This document shows positions 17,382 through 25,783 of a DNA stretch of 33,272 nt, piece after piece. The DNA is taken from assembly GCA_947628865.1 (NCBI GenBank), contig CANRBN010000003.1:1-33272 (forward strand). The letters are read 5' to 3'. This DNA comes from an uncultured Gemmiger sp. Lineage in GTDB: Bacteria > Bacillota > Clostridia > Oscillospirales > Ruminococcaceae. The position numbers were made by a program, and so were the translations under genes. Positions within the stretch are counted from its first letter, which is position 1, and each line of letters begins with the position of its first letter. Below the pieces are notes generated by a model. The model ran no database searches and was not told the origin of the DNA. It saw only the letters and a program-made list of their open reading frames with translations.

Positions 17382-17866
17382 AACGCAGGAGCATCGCAGC
17401 CTTTGCGCTGGCCGCGGCGCTGACGGCGACCGCCTTTGTGGAGCCGGCCATGGCCTATTTTACCGACAGCACGCAGGCACAGGGCGGGTATACCGTCATC
17501 TTGGGCGGCACCGATATCCAAGAAGATTTTTTCGACTGGACCAAGCATATCACCATCACCTGCAGCGAGGGCGCGCAGGCCTACTATGTGCGGGCCAGGG
17601 CCTTTGCGGGCAAAACGTATGACCTTACCTACAACGGCGACGACGGCTGGCGCCTCGGTGCGGACGGCTGGTATTATTATGACCCCATCCTCTACGGTGG
17701 GGAACAAACGACCGAGCTGCGGGTACGCATCGAAAACGTGCCCGCGGATGCCGAACCGGGCGACCATTTCAACGTACAGGTCGTGTATGAGTGCACGCCC
17801 GTGCTCTACGGCGCGGACGGCACGCCCTATGCGGACTGGAAGAAGGGAGGGGCCAACTGGGCATGA
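17378..17866 (+). CDS. SipW-dependent / TasA-camelysin-like signal peptide protein
   Basis: MKRRSIAAFALAAALTATAFVEPAMAYFTDSTQAQGGYTVILGG: AYFTD motif. ATGA overlaps at both ends. Confidence 0.8.
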   Translation: MKRRSIAAFALAAALTATAFVEPAMAYFTDSTQAQGGYTVILGGTDIQEDFFDWTKHITITCSEGAQAYYVRARAFAGKTYDLTYNGDDGWRLGADGWYYYDPILYGGEQTTELRVRIENVPADAEPGDHFNVQVVYECTPVLYGADGTPYADWKKGGANWA

Positions 17867-18552
17867 AACGGGCAAAAGCCATCCTGACCTCCCCGGCTGC
17901 GACGGTGCTGGCGTTCCTGCTGGCGGCGGGGCTGCTGCTGTTCAGCACCGTGGGCGGCGCGCGCGCCGCGCTGACCTATTATTCCGATACCTATGCCTCC
18001 CGCATGCAGCTGTCCGACATTGGCGTGACGCTGCTGGAAAACGGCGCCGAGGCCAGCGGTGACGCACTGCTGGGCGGCATGCTCGCAGAGGACGGGCAGC
18101 TCACGCTGAATAAGCCCTATGCGGAGACCCTGTGCGTGAAAAACAACGGCGCCATCAACCAGTATGTGCGGGTGAGCATCTACCGCTACTGGGTGGATGC
18201 CGACGGCAACAAACGCACCGACCTTGACCCCGGGATGATCCGTCTGTCCCCGGCTGCGGCTGGCTGGCAGGTCGACCCCGATGCCACGACCCGCGAGCGC
18301 ACCGTGCTCTATTATGACCAGCTGCTGCCGGTCGGAGCCGAGACGGCGTCCTTTGCCGAGACGGTCGCTATTGACGGCGCGGTCGCGGTGCAGACCGATG
18401 ATGCGGGCGGCTTTCTCTACAACGGCGCCAAGTTCGTGCTGGAGATCCATGTCGACGCCGTGCAGGAAAACAACGCGCAGGCGGCGGCGCTGAGCGCCTG
18501 GGGCCGCCGGGTCACTGTTGATGAGGCGGCCGGCACCCTGCGCCTTGGGTAA
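17863..18552 (+). CDS. Second SipW-dependent-type signal peptide protein
   Basis: MKRAKAILTSPAATVLAFLLAAGLLLFSTVGGARAALTYYSDTYASRMQLSDIGVTLLENG: ALTYYSDTY cleavage-region motif. Confidence 0.8.
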   Translation: MKRAKAILTSPAATVLAFLLAAGLLLFSTVGGARAALTYYSDTYASRMQLSDIGVTLLENGAEASGDALLGGMLAEDGQLTLNKPYAETLCVKNNGAINQYVRVSIYRYWVDADGNKRTDLDPGMIRLSPAAAGWQVDPDATTRERTVLYYDQLLPVGAETASFAETVAIDGAVAVQTDDAGGFLYNGAKFVLEIHVDAVQENNAQAAALSAWGRRVTVDEAAGTLRLG

Positions 18553-18564
18553 GGAGGGAGCAGA

Positions 18565-19299
18565 ATGAAAAAACCGCGCGTTTTGAGTGTTTTGCTCGCG
18601 CTGCTCCTGGCGGCGGCGCTGGCCCTGCCGGTGCAGGCCAAGACCTTTACCGGCGGTGACTGGAACGTGACTTTCACGCGGGAGAACGGGATGGAAAGCG
18701 ATTTCCGCAACGCCGAGATCGACGACCTGATCCTGGGCATGCAGCCCGGCGACGAGGCCATCGTCACGCTGGCGCTGCACAACCGCGATACCATCAATGT
18801 CAACTGGTACATGACCAACAAGGTGCTCCGCTCCCTGGAGGACACGCGCGATACCGCCAGCGGCGGCGCCTACACCTACCGCCTTGTCTACACCGACCCA
18901 GCCGGGGCCGATACCATCCTCTTTGACAGCGACACGGTCGGCGGCTCCGGCCCGACCACGGCCGGCGAGGGCCTGAATGCGACGAACAAAGGCCTTGCAG
19001 ATTATTTCTTCCTCGACGCCATGCCCGCCGGGCAGAGCGGCAAGATCACCCTGACGGTGGCACTGGACGGCGAAACGCAGGGCAACGGCTATCAGGATAC
19101 GCTGGCCGATCTGCAGATGCAGTTCGCCATCGAGCTGGCCGCTGACCCAAATGCGCCCGGCGCGCCGGGCGGCATCGTCAAGACCGGCGACGAAAATATC
19201 CTGCCCTATGTCATCGCGGCAGCTGTCAGCGGCGGGCTGCTGCTGGCCTACGCCGTTTGGAGCGTGCGCTCCCGCCGGCAGAAAAGAAAGGGACGGTAA
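18565..19299 (+). CDS. Cell-wall anchored surface protein with VKTGD-type sorting signal
   Basis: Signal peptide MKKPRVLSVLLALLLAAALALPVQA; C-terminal IVKTGDENILPYVIAAAVSGGLLLAYAVWSVRSRRQKRKGR. TAAGGAGG stop/RBS overlap upstream. Confidence 0.82.
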   Translation: MKKPRVLSVLLALLLAAALALPVQAKTFTGGDWNVTFTRENGMESDFRNAEIDDLILGMQPGDEAIVTLALHNRDTINVNWYMTNKVLRSLEDTRDTASGGAYTYRLVYTDPAGADTILFDSDTVGGSGPTTAGEGLNATNKGLADYFFLDAMPAGQSGKITLTVALDGETQGNGYQDTLADLQMQFAIELAADPNAPGAPGGIVKTGDENILPYVIAAAVSGGLLLAYAVWSVRSRRQKRKGR

Positions 19300-19300
19300 G

Positions 19301-20734
19301 ATGAAGCTGCGCAAAAAAAACGCCGGGGCACTTTTGGCACTGGTGCTTGCGTTTGTGCTGGCGGCGCCGCTGCACGCCGCCGCCGAGGCCCCGTACACCT
19401 ATACCGTGCGCATCTTTGCCGGCGCGCAGGGCACCATCAACGGCACGGACTGCGAGATCCATACGGGCCTTGCCCTTGGTGAGCGCGTTGATTTTGATAT
19501 CGACAGCGTCCAGCTCGATGCGGGCAGCAAATATTATGTGCGCGGCATCCGCCTGAGCGGGCAGGACAACAGCGAGACCCTCGCCGCGCCATCCATCCGT
19601 GTCACCGGAGATTTGGACTACGTCGTGGCCTACGGCGTGCGCGGCGATCAGGTGGCCTACACCGTGCGGTACGAGGATGCAGCCGGCAACACCCTGTACC
19701 CGGCCGCGACCTACTACGGCAATGTGGGAGACAAGCCTGTGGTGGCATTCCGCTACATCGAGGGCTACCAGCCGCAAGCCTACAACCTGACCAAAGAGCT
19801 GACGGAGAACGAGGCCGATAACATCTTTGTCTTCCTGTACACACCGATCGGTGCCGGCCCCGCGGCGAACCCCGCCCCCGGCGGAGCCGCCGGTACGGGA
19901 ACGACCGGCGCAGGCGGCACGGGCGAAGCTGCAGGAGCGGCCCCCGATGCCGGGCAGGAGGCGCCCGCCCCCGAGGGCGAGAGCACCCCGCCGCGGGAAC
20001 TCGTCGACCTTGATGACAACGCGACCCCGCTTGCCCCCGACGCCGATATCACCGACGGCGGCGCCCCCGCGGGCTTCGCGGGCCTGCCGCTTGCCGCACG
20101 GGCCGGCATCGTGGCCGGCGGTGTGGCGCTGCTGGGCGCGGCGGCCTGGCTGCTGGTGCTTTTCCTGCGCCGCAAAAACAAGGAGCTGAAAACGATGGAT
20201 AAACCTGAAAGGCGGCGCAAAAAAGGGCGGGCGCTGCCACTGCTGTGCAACGTGCTGGGCACGCTGATCCTGGCCGTTACCATCGCGGCCTGCCTGCCGA
20301 TGGTGGTGCCGCGCCTGTTCGGGTACAGCCTGTACAACGTCGTCAGCGGCAGCATGGCGCCCGAGATACCGGTGGGCAGCGTCGTCTATGTGCGCTATGT
20401 CTCGCCCGAGACCATCGGCGAGGGCGAGGTCATCGCCTTTGAAAGCGCGGGCGGCGTCATCGTGCACAGGGTCGTGCAGAACCGCTGGGTGGAGGGCGAG
20501 TTCACCACCAAGGGCGACGCCAACGCCGAGGAGGATTTCGGGAAGGTCAACTACGGCTCGGTCATCGGGCGCGTCGAGCACCATCTGCCGATGCTCGGCG
20601 GCTGGATGGAGCTGTTCACGAACAGCATCGTCAAGCTCTATGTCATCCTCTTCGCGGACTGCGGCGCCATGCTCAACCTGCTGGCCGGTCGCCTGCGGGA
20701 ACGCCGCGCCGCCGAGACCGGGCAGGAGGGGTAA
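19301..20734 (+). CDS. In-frame fusion: MucBP-like surface protein + TM + SipW-type signal peptidase I
   Basis: N-terminal signal MKLRKKNAGALLALVLAFVLAAPLHA; MucBP-like VAYTVRYEDAAGNTLYPAATYYGNVGDKPVVAFRYIEGYQPQA; TM then RRKNKELKTMDKPERRRKK; peptidase VVSGSMAPEIPVGSVVYVRY...IVHRVVQNRW...TKGDANAEED. No stop in between. Confidence 0.82.
   Translation: MKLRKKNAGALLALVLAFVLAAPLHAAAEAPYTYTVRIFAGAQGTINGTDCEIHTGLALGERVDFDIDSVQLDAGSKYYVRGIRLSGQDNSETLAAPSIRVTGDLDYVVAYGVRGDQVAYTVRYEDAAGNTLYPAATYYGNVGDKPVVAFRYIEGYQPQAYNLTKELTENEADNIFVFLYTPIGAGPAANPAPGGAAGTGTTGAGGTGEAAGAAPDAGQEAPAPEGESTPPRELVDLDDNATPLAPDADITDGGAPAGFAGLPLAARAGIVAGGVALLGAAAWLLVLFLRRKNKELKTMDKPERRRKKGRALPLLCNVLGTLILAVTIAACLPMVVPRLFGYSLYNVVSGSMAPEIPVGSVVYVRYVSPETIGEGEVIAFESAGGVIVHRVVQNRWVEGEFTTKGDANAEEDFGKVNYGSVIGRVEHHLPMLGGWMELFTNSIVKLYVILFADCGAMLNLLAGRLRERRAAETGQEG
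20195..20734 (+). other. sipW: Candidate internal translation start giving a stand-alone SipW-type signal peptidase
   Basis: In-frame ATG at 20195 (MDKPERRRKKGRALPLLCNVLG) preceded by AAGGAG at 20180-20185, the normal position for a SipW N-terminus. Confidence 0.6.
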
Positions 20735-20741
20735 GGCCGCT

Positions 20742-21545
20742 ATGCTCAGATGGCTCAAACGCGGCGTGCTTGTGCTTGCGGCGGCAGTGTTCCTGTTTTC
20801 CGTCAGCGCGATAGGCCTAAAGCTGTATGAGGACCGCCAAAGCGAAAAGGCCTATACGGCCGCGGTACAGCGGTTTGCGGACGGCGCCGTGCCAAAGGCC
20901 GGCACGGCTGACCCGACCGGCACGGTACAGACAGAGAGCGAGGCGGGGGCGGTACAGCCCCCCATTGAGGTGGATTTTGACACGCTGTGTGCCGTCAACC
21001 CCGACGTCATCGGCTGGCTCTACTGCGAGGGGACGGCCATCAACTACCCGGTGCTGCACGGCGCCACCAACGATACCTACCTGCGACATCTGTATGACGG
21101 CAGTTACAACACCGCCGGCTCCCTGTTCATCGAAACGCAGAACGCGCCGGATTTCAGCGATGCCAACACCGTCATCTACGGCCACAATATGCACAACGGA
21201 ACCATGTTCGGCGGCCTGTCGGCGTGGGAGGAGCAGACTTATTATGAGCAGCACCCCGCGCTCTGGCTGCTGACCCCGGCACAGGATTACCGCGTGGACA
21301 TCCTCGCCGCCTACTACACCTCGGCCTACGCCGACGTGTACCGCCAGCCGCAGGACGCTGCCGAGCTGGAAGAGTATCTTGCCGGCGCGGCGCAGCGCTC
21401 GGTGATCAGCACGCAGACGGCCCCCGAGGAGGGCGCGCGGTACGTTTTGCTTTCCACCTGCGCCTATCTGTTTGACGACGCACGCTTTGTTGTGCATGGC
21501 AGGCTGGTGCCGGTGGACGGGGCCATTTGGCAGGACGGGAGATGA
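20742..21545 (+). CDS. Class B sortase
   Basis: VDFDTLCAVNPDVIGWLYCEGTAINYPVLHGATNDTYLRHLYDGSYNTAGSLFIETQN...TVIYGHNMHNGTMFGGL...YVLLSTCAYLFDDARFVVHGRL. Confidence 0.95.
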   Translation: MLRWLKRGVLVLAAAVFLFSVSAIGLKLYEDRQSEKAYTAAVQRFADGAVPKAGTADPTGTVQTESEAGAVQPPIEVDFDTLCAVNPDVIGWLYCEGTAINYPVLHGATNDTYLRHLYDGSYNTAGSLFIETQNAPDFSDANTVIYGHNMHNGTMFGGLSAWEEQTYYEQHPALWLLTPAQDYRVDILAAYYTSAYADVYRQPQDAAELEEYLAGAAQRSVISTQTAPEEGARYVLLSTCAYLFDDARFVVHGRLVPVDGAIWQDGR

Positions 21546-21552
21546 GGAACGT

Positions 21553-22221
21553 ATGACCGAAAAGGAACTGCACCGGCTGAGCCGGCAGGATTTTTTACAG
21601 CTTTTGCTGATGCAGGGCACCGAGATGCAGCAGCTCAACGAGACGCTGGAAGCATCCGAGCAGGAGCTTGCGCTGCTGCGGCAGGGCAACGAACGCCTCA
21701 AGACCCGCCTGGATGAAAAGGACGCGCTCATCGAGCACCTGAAGCGTCGGCTGGACGCCAAGGATGAGACCATCCGCGCGCTGCGCGCCGAGCTGGAGAG
21801 CCGGCAGGCGAGCCGACGCATCGAGCTGGACGAGGCCGGCTCCATCGCCATGGCGGCGCTCAAGCTCAACGGCGTGTTCGAGGCCGCGCAGAAGGCGGCG
21901 GATCAGTACCTGTACAACCTCAAGCTCCTCGAAAAGCAGTACGGCCCGCGTCCGCCCGTACAGCCGCAGCGCCCCGCCGATGTGGCCCTGCCGTCCGCCG
22001 CGCCGGAGGCCGCCGATACCGAGCTCGAGCAGCTGCTGCGCACCGACCGTGAACGCAGTGAGGCCGACCACGCCCTGGCAGAGCAGGAGGCCGCCGCGCT
22101 CAGCGCGCTGAAAAGCGAAAGACCTGCCGCGCCGGCCCAGCCGCCGCAAGGCGAAAAGGACATCCCCACTGCGAACGAACCGAAAAAGAGCAGCCGCTTT
22201 ACCCGGCTGTTCGGGAAATGA
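21553..22221 (+). CDS. Coiled-coil protein of unknown function, linked to class B sortase
   Basis: MTEKELHRLSRQDFLQLLLMQGTEMQQLNETLEASEQELALLRQGNERLKTRLDEKDALIEHLKRRLDAKDETI; no TM or signal peptide; charged C-terminus. Confidence 0.8.
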   Translation: MTEKELHRLSRQDFLQLLLMQGTEMQQLNETLEASEQELALLRQGNERLKTRLDEKDALIEHLKRRLDAKDETIRALRAELESRQASRRIELDEAGSIAMAALKLNGVFEAAQKAADQYLYNLKLLEKQYGPRPPVQPQRPADVALPSAAPEAADTELEQLLRTDRERSEADHALAEQEAAALSALKSERPAAPAQPPQGEKDIPTANEPKKSSRFTRLFGK

Positions 22222-22254
22222 CGGCGTCGGCTCCGGCGCCCTTGAGGAAGCACC

Positions 22255-22848
22255 ATGCGAGAAAACGGGAACCGGCCTCCGCTCAAGGCCCCGAGCCTTG
22301 AGCAGCTGGCCGCAGAGCTGAAAAAAGAACAGTACCGCAAAAGCTATGTACGCGTGCTGCGCAGCACGGTGTTTTCGCTGCTGGCTGTGGCGGCAGCCGC
22401 CGTGCTCATCGCAGTGCTGTTCCTGCCGGTCCTGCAGATCACCGGCACTTCCATGACCGACACCCTGCAGGACGGCGACATCGTGGTGGCGGTCAGCGGC
22501 GTCAAGTACGATACCGGCGATGTCATCGCGTTCTACTACAACAATTCCATCCTCGTCAAGCGGGTCACGGCCGCCGCCGGCGACTGGGTGGATCTGGACG
22601 AGGAGGGCAACGTCTATGTCAACGGCGAGATGCTGGAGGAGCCCTATGTCAGCGAGAAATCGCTGGGCAACTGCAACATCGAGCTGCCCTTCCAGGTGCC
22701 GGACGGGCGGTGCTTCGTCATGGGTGACCATCGCGCCACCAGCATCGACAGCCGCAATACGGCGCTTGGTTGCGTGAGCAACGAGATGGTCGTGGGCAAG
22801 ATCCTCCTGCGGGTCTGGCCGCTGGACAGGCTGCAGCTCATCCGGTAA
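22255..22848 (+). CDS. Signal peptidase I (P-type, Ser-Lys)
   Basis: Single TM; ITGTSMTDTLQDGDIVV (Ser), ILVKRVTAAAGDWV (Lys), GRCFVMGDHRATSIDSR. Confidence 0.93.
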   Translation: MRENGNRPPLKAPSLEQLAAELKKEQYRKSYVRVLRSTVFSLLAVAAAAVLIAVLFLPVLQITGTSMTDTLQDGDIVVAVSGVKYDTGDVIAFYYNNSILVKRVTAAAGDWVDLDEEGNVYVNGEMLEEPYVSEKSLGNCNIELPFQVPDGRCFVMGDHRATSIDSRNTALGCVSNEMVVGKILLRVWPLDRLQLIR

Positions 22849-22898
22849 AGCGCGCCGGACGGCACCGTGGGCGCGCGAACCAGAAAAGCAAAATTTTA

Positions 22899-22935
22899 AG
22901 GATAGTGCCATTATGTACTATCCTGTTTTTATTTT
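22899..22935 (+). terminator. Rho-independent terminator-like hairpin at end of surface-fibre locus
   Basis: aggatagt (22899-22906) / actatcct (22917-22924), followed by gtttttatttt. Confidence 0.7.
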
Positions 22936-23194
22936 CATTTTTCTCGCAGCAACAGAAGAAAGGAGGGCATAAAAGAGAGCTGTATAAAGGGTGCACAATA
23001 AAACACAGGTGTATTTGGCAATAAAAACAAAAACATTGAAATTTTGCACTTTCTTTTGGGGCATGCGACGGCAGACAGGCCAAAAAAGCGGATCGTATGT
23101 GTTTTTTGGCTAAAAAGAAAGGGGAAACAAACTAAATCCCCAGTGGTCGGCCATCGGGCGCTCCTTTTATAATAAGTACAGTGAGGTGAAGCAC

Positions 23195-24691
23195 ATGGCA
23201 CAACCGATTTTGGAAATGAAAGGTATCCACAAGCGCTTTGCCACCACCGTGGCGCTCAATGGCGTGGATCTGACGGTATATCCCGGCGAGATCCGCGGCC
23301 TGATCGGTGAGAATGGCTCCGGCAAATCGACCATCTCCTCCATCGCCGCCGGTATGCTCAAGGCAGACGCCGGAGAAATGACGTTCCTCGGCAAGCCCTG
23401 GGCGCCGGCCAACATGGTGGAGGCGCTCGAACACGGCTTCGGCATGATCGTGCAGGAGCAGGGCACCGTGCCCGGCATCAGCATCGCCGAGAACATCTTC
23501 CTCGGCGACATCGACCAGTTCAGCAAGGGCCCCTTCGTGGACCGCAAGGCCATGCTCGCCGCCGCCCGCAAGGTGTTGGAGCGCGTCGGCATGGACAAGG
23601 TCGATCCGGCCCTGCCGATGGCAGCGCTGGATATACAGGATCGCAAGCTGGTGGAGATCGCCAAGGTCATCGCGCGTGAGCCGGACATCTTCGTCGTCGA
23701 CGAGACGACCACGGCGCTTTCCCAGATCGGGCGCGAGAAGATCTATGAGCTCATGCGTGAACAGAAGGCTGCCGACAAGAGCGTGCTGTTTATCAGCCAC
23801 GACCTTGACGAACTGCTCCAGACCTGTGACACGCTCACCGTTCTGCGTGACGGCAACCTGATCCGCAGCTTTACAAAAGAGGAATTTGACCCTGACGCCA
23901 TCCGCACCAGCATGATCGGTCGCGAATTGCAGGGCGATTATTACCGCAGCGACAGCACCCCCACCCGGCAGGACGGTATCGCCCTGGCTGCGGAGCATCT
24001 GACGTTGGGCGAGGAGCTGCAGGACGTCAGCCTGACGCTGTACAAGGGCGAGATCGTCGGTATCGGCGGACTTTCCCAGTGCGGTATGCACACGCTGGGC
24101 AAGGTTCTGTTCGGCGCGCAAAAACCGCAGCAGGGCCGCGTGACGGTGAACGGCACGGCTATTATCGGCGAGGCCGTGGCAATGAAACAGGGTATCGGCT
24201 ATGTGGCCAAGGATCGCGACGTGGAATCGCTCTGCCTTTCCGCCAGCATCCAGGACAACATTGCCGTGGCCGGCATGGAGCGCTACGCCATCAGGGATTT
24301 TCTCATCCTTGAAAACCGTGAGCGCGCCTATGTCGATAAACAGATCGGCGACCTTTCCGTCAAATGCGCCGGGCGGGATCAACAGGTCTCGCAGCTCTCC
24401 GGCGGCAACAAGCAGAAGGTCGTGTTCGGCAAATGGATTGGCCGCGGCAGCGATATCCTGATTTTGGATTGTCCCACCCGCGGGGTGGATATCGGCGTCA
24501 AGCAGGCGATGTACCAGCTGATGACGCGCTTGAAGAACGAGGGCAAGTCCATCCTGATGATCTCAGAGGAGATGCCGGAGCTCATCGGCATGTGTGACCG
24601 GCTGCTCGTGATGAAAGATGGTCGCGTCACCAAAGAATTTGCCCGCGGCCCCGAGATGGTCGACACCGAGATCATCAAGTACATGATTTAA
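23195..24691 (+). CDS. Sugar ABC transporter ATP-binding protein (RbsA/XylG-like, two NBDs)
   Basis: GLIGENGSGKST, DEGMIVQEQ-type region, second half VSQLSGGNKQKVVFGKWIGRGSDILILDCPTRGVDIGVKQAMY. ATG 23195 with GAGGTG upstream. Confidence 0.93.
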   Translation: MAQPILEMKGIHKRFATTVALNGVDLTVYPGEIRGLIGENGSGKSTISSIAAGMLKADAGEMTFLGKPWAPANMVEALEHGFGMIVQEQGTVPGISIAENIFLGDIDQFSKGPFVDRKAMLAAARKVLERVGMDKVDPALPMAALDIQDRKLVEIAKVIAREPDIFVVDETTTALSQIGREKIYELMREQKAADKSVLFISHDLDELLQTCDTLTVLRDGNLIRSFTKEEFDPDAIRTSMIGRELQGDYYRSDSTPTRQDGIALAAEHLTLGEELQDVSLTLYKGEIVGIGGLSQCGMHTLGKVLFGAQKPQQGRVTVNGTAIIGEAVAMKQGIGYVAKDRDVESLCLSASIQDNIAVAGMERYAIRDFLILENRERAYVDKQIGDLSVKCAGRDQQVSQLSGGNKQKVVFGKWIGRGSDILILDCPTRGVDIGVKQAMYQLMTRLKNEGKSILMISEEMPELIGMCDRLLVMKDGRVTKEFARGPEMVDTEIIKYMI

Positions 24692-24707
24692 AGAGGAGGG
24701 TCCACGC

Positions 24708-25709
24708 ATGGCTAAAACCAAAATCGCGGCGCCTTCCGCCGCCAGCTACCGCCGCCGGCAGATGCTCATCACGCTGCTGCCGCTGTTGGCGCTGGGCGTC
24801 CTGTTTGCCGCGTTGTGCGCCGTCGTATCCACCAAGGGGTACCGGCTGGATATGTACCTTGAGATCATCTTCAACGAGGGCGTCGTCCTCGCCATCGTGG
24901 CTACCGGCGCCATCTTCATCTATACGCTCGGCTCCTTTGACATCAGCCTCGGCGCCTCGACGCTGTTCAGCGCGGCGCTCGGCGTGCAGACCTACAACGC
25001 CACCGGCAGCCTGCCGCTGATGATCCTGGTCATCTTTGCCGTGGCCATCGGGTGTTCGCTGCTCAGCTCGGTGCTGGCGTCGGTGTTCCACATCCCGGTC
25101 TTCGTCACCACAGTGGCGATGATGAGCGTACTCTCGGCCATCGCCGCGCAGATCATCACCACCTACGGCGGCGCGCTGGGCGGCATCAGCATCCCCGGCG
25201 AGGTCGTCAAGCCGCTTGATAAGCCCTGGATAAAAATCGTGATTCTGATCGCCTTTGCCGCCCTGTGCGTGTTCATCTTCAACTTTACAAAGATCGGTCG
25301 GCGGCAGAAGTTCCTGGGCGGCAACCCCGTCTGCGCGCAGCTCACCGGCATTGACCTCAACAAATACGCCATCATCGCCTTTGTCATGGCGGGGCTCGGC
25401 GTCGGCATCGGTGCATTTTTGACGCTGGTCTATACGCCCTCGGTCAACACCGGTACCGCCAGCAGCATTGGCATGAACATCATCGTTGCCATCGTGTTCG
25501 GAGGCATGCCCATCTCGGGCGGCGCACGCTCCCGCATCTATGCGGCACTGGTAGGCGGCTTCTCCTACATTCTGCTCAACAACATCCTCATGCTGCTCAT
25601 TGAGGGCAACGCCGGCTACGGCATCTCGCAGATCATCAGCGCCGTGTTCTTCCTTGCCGTCGTCTATGTGACCGGCATCAACTACCGCACGCAGACCCTG
25701 CCGCGGTAA
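24708..25709 (+). CDS. Sugar ABC transporter permease (CUT2/RbsC-like)
   Basis: Multi-TM; GSFDISLGASTLFSAALG; IGMNIIVAIVFGGMPISGGARSRIYAALVG. Confidence 0.9.
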   Translation: MAKTKIAAPSAASYRRRQMLITLLPLLALGVLFAALCAVVSTKGYRLDMYLEIIFNEGVVLAIVATGAIFIYTLGSFDISLGASTLFSAALGVQTYNATGSLPLMILVIFAVAIGCSLLSSVLASVFHIPVFVTTVAMMSVLSAIAAQIITTYGGALGGISIPGEVVKPLDKPWIKIVILIAFAALCVFIFNFTKIGRRQKFLGGNPVCAQLTGIDLNKYAIIAFVMAGLGVGIGAFLTLVYTPSVNTGTASSIGMNIIVAIVFGGMPISGGARSRIYAALVGGFSYILLNNILMLLIEGNAGYGISQIISAVFFLAVVYVTGINYRTQTLPR

Positions 25710-25783
25710 CCGTTCCCCGTATTCCCATGCCGACCGGTGTGTGGATGATAAACTTCCATCTTTTGAACAGGAGGAAAGAAAAC

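Noticed and set aside
17827-19398. 523-aa minus-strand ORF
   Set aside because: Antisense to well-supported SipW-type and VKTGD genes with RBS and signal peptides.
19226-20758. 510-aa minus-strand ORF
   Set aside because: Antisense to the MucBP-SipW fusion; low-information GC-driven sequence.
22850-22876. gcgcgcc/ggcgcgc hairpin after signal peptidase as terminator
   Set aside because: No U-tract; the hairpin at 22899-22924 with gtttttatttt is the better candidate.
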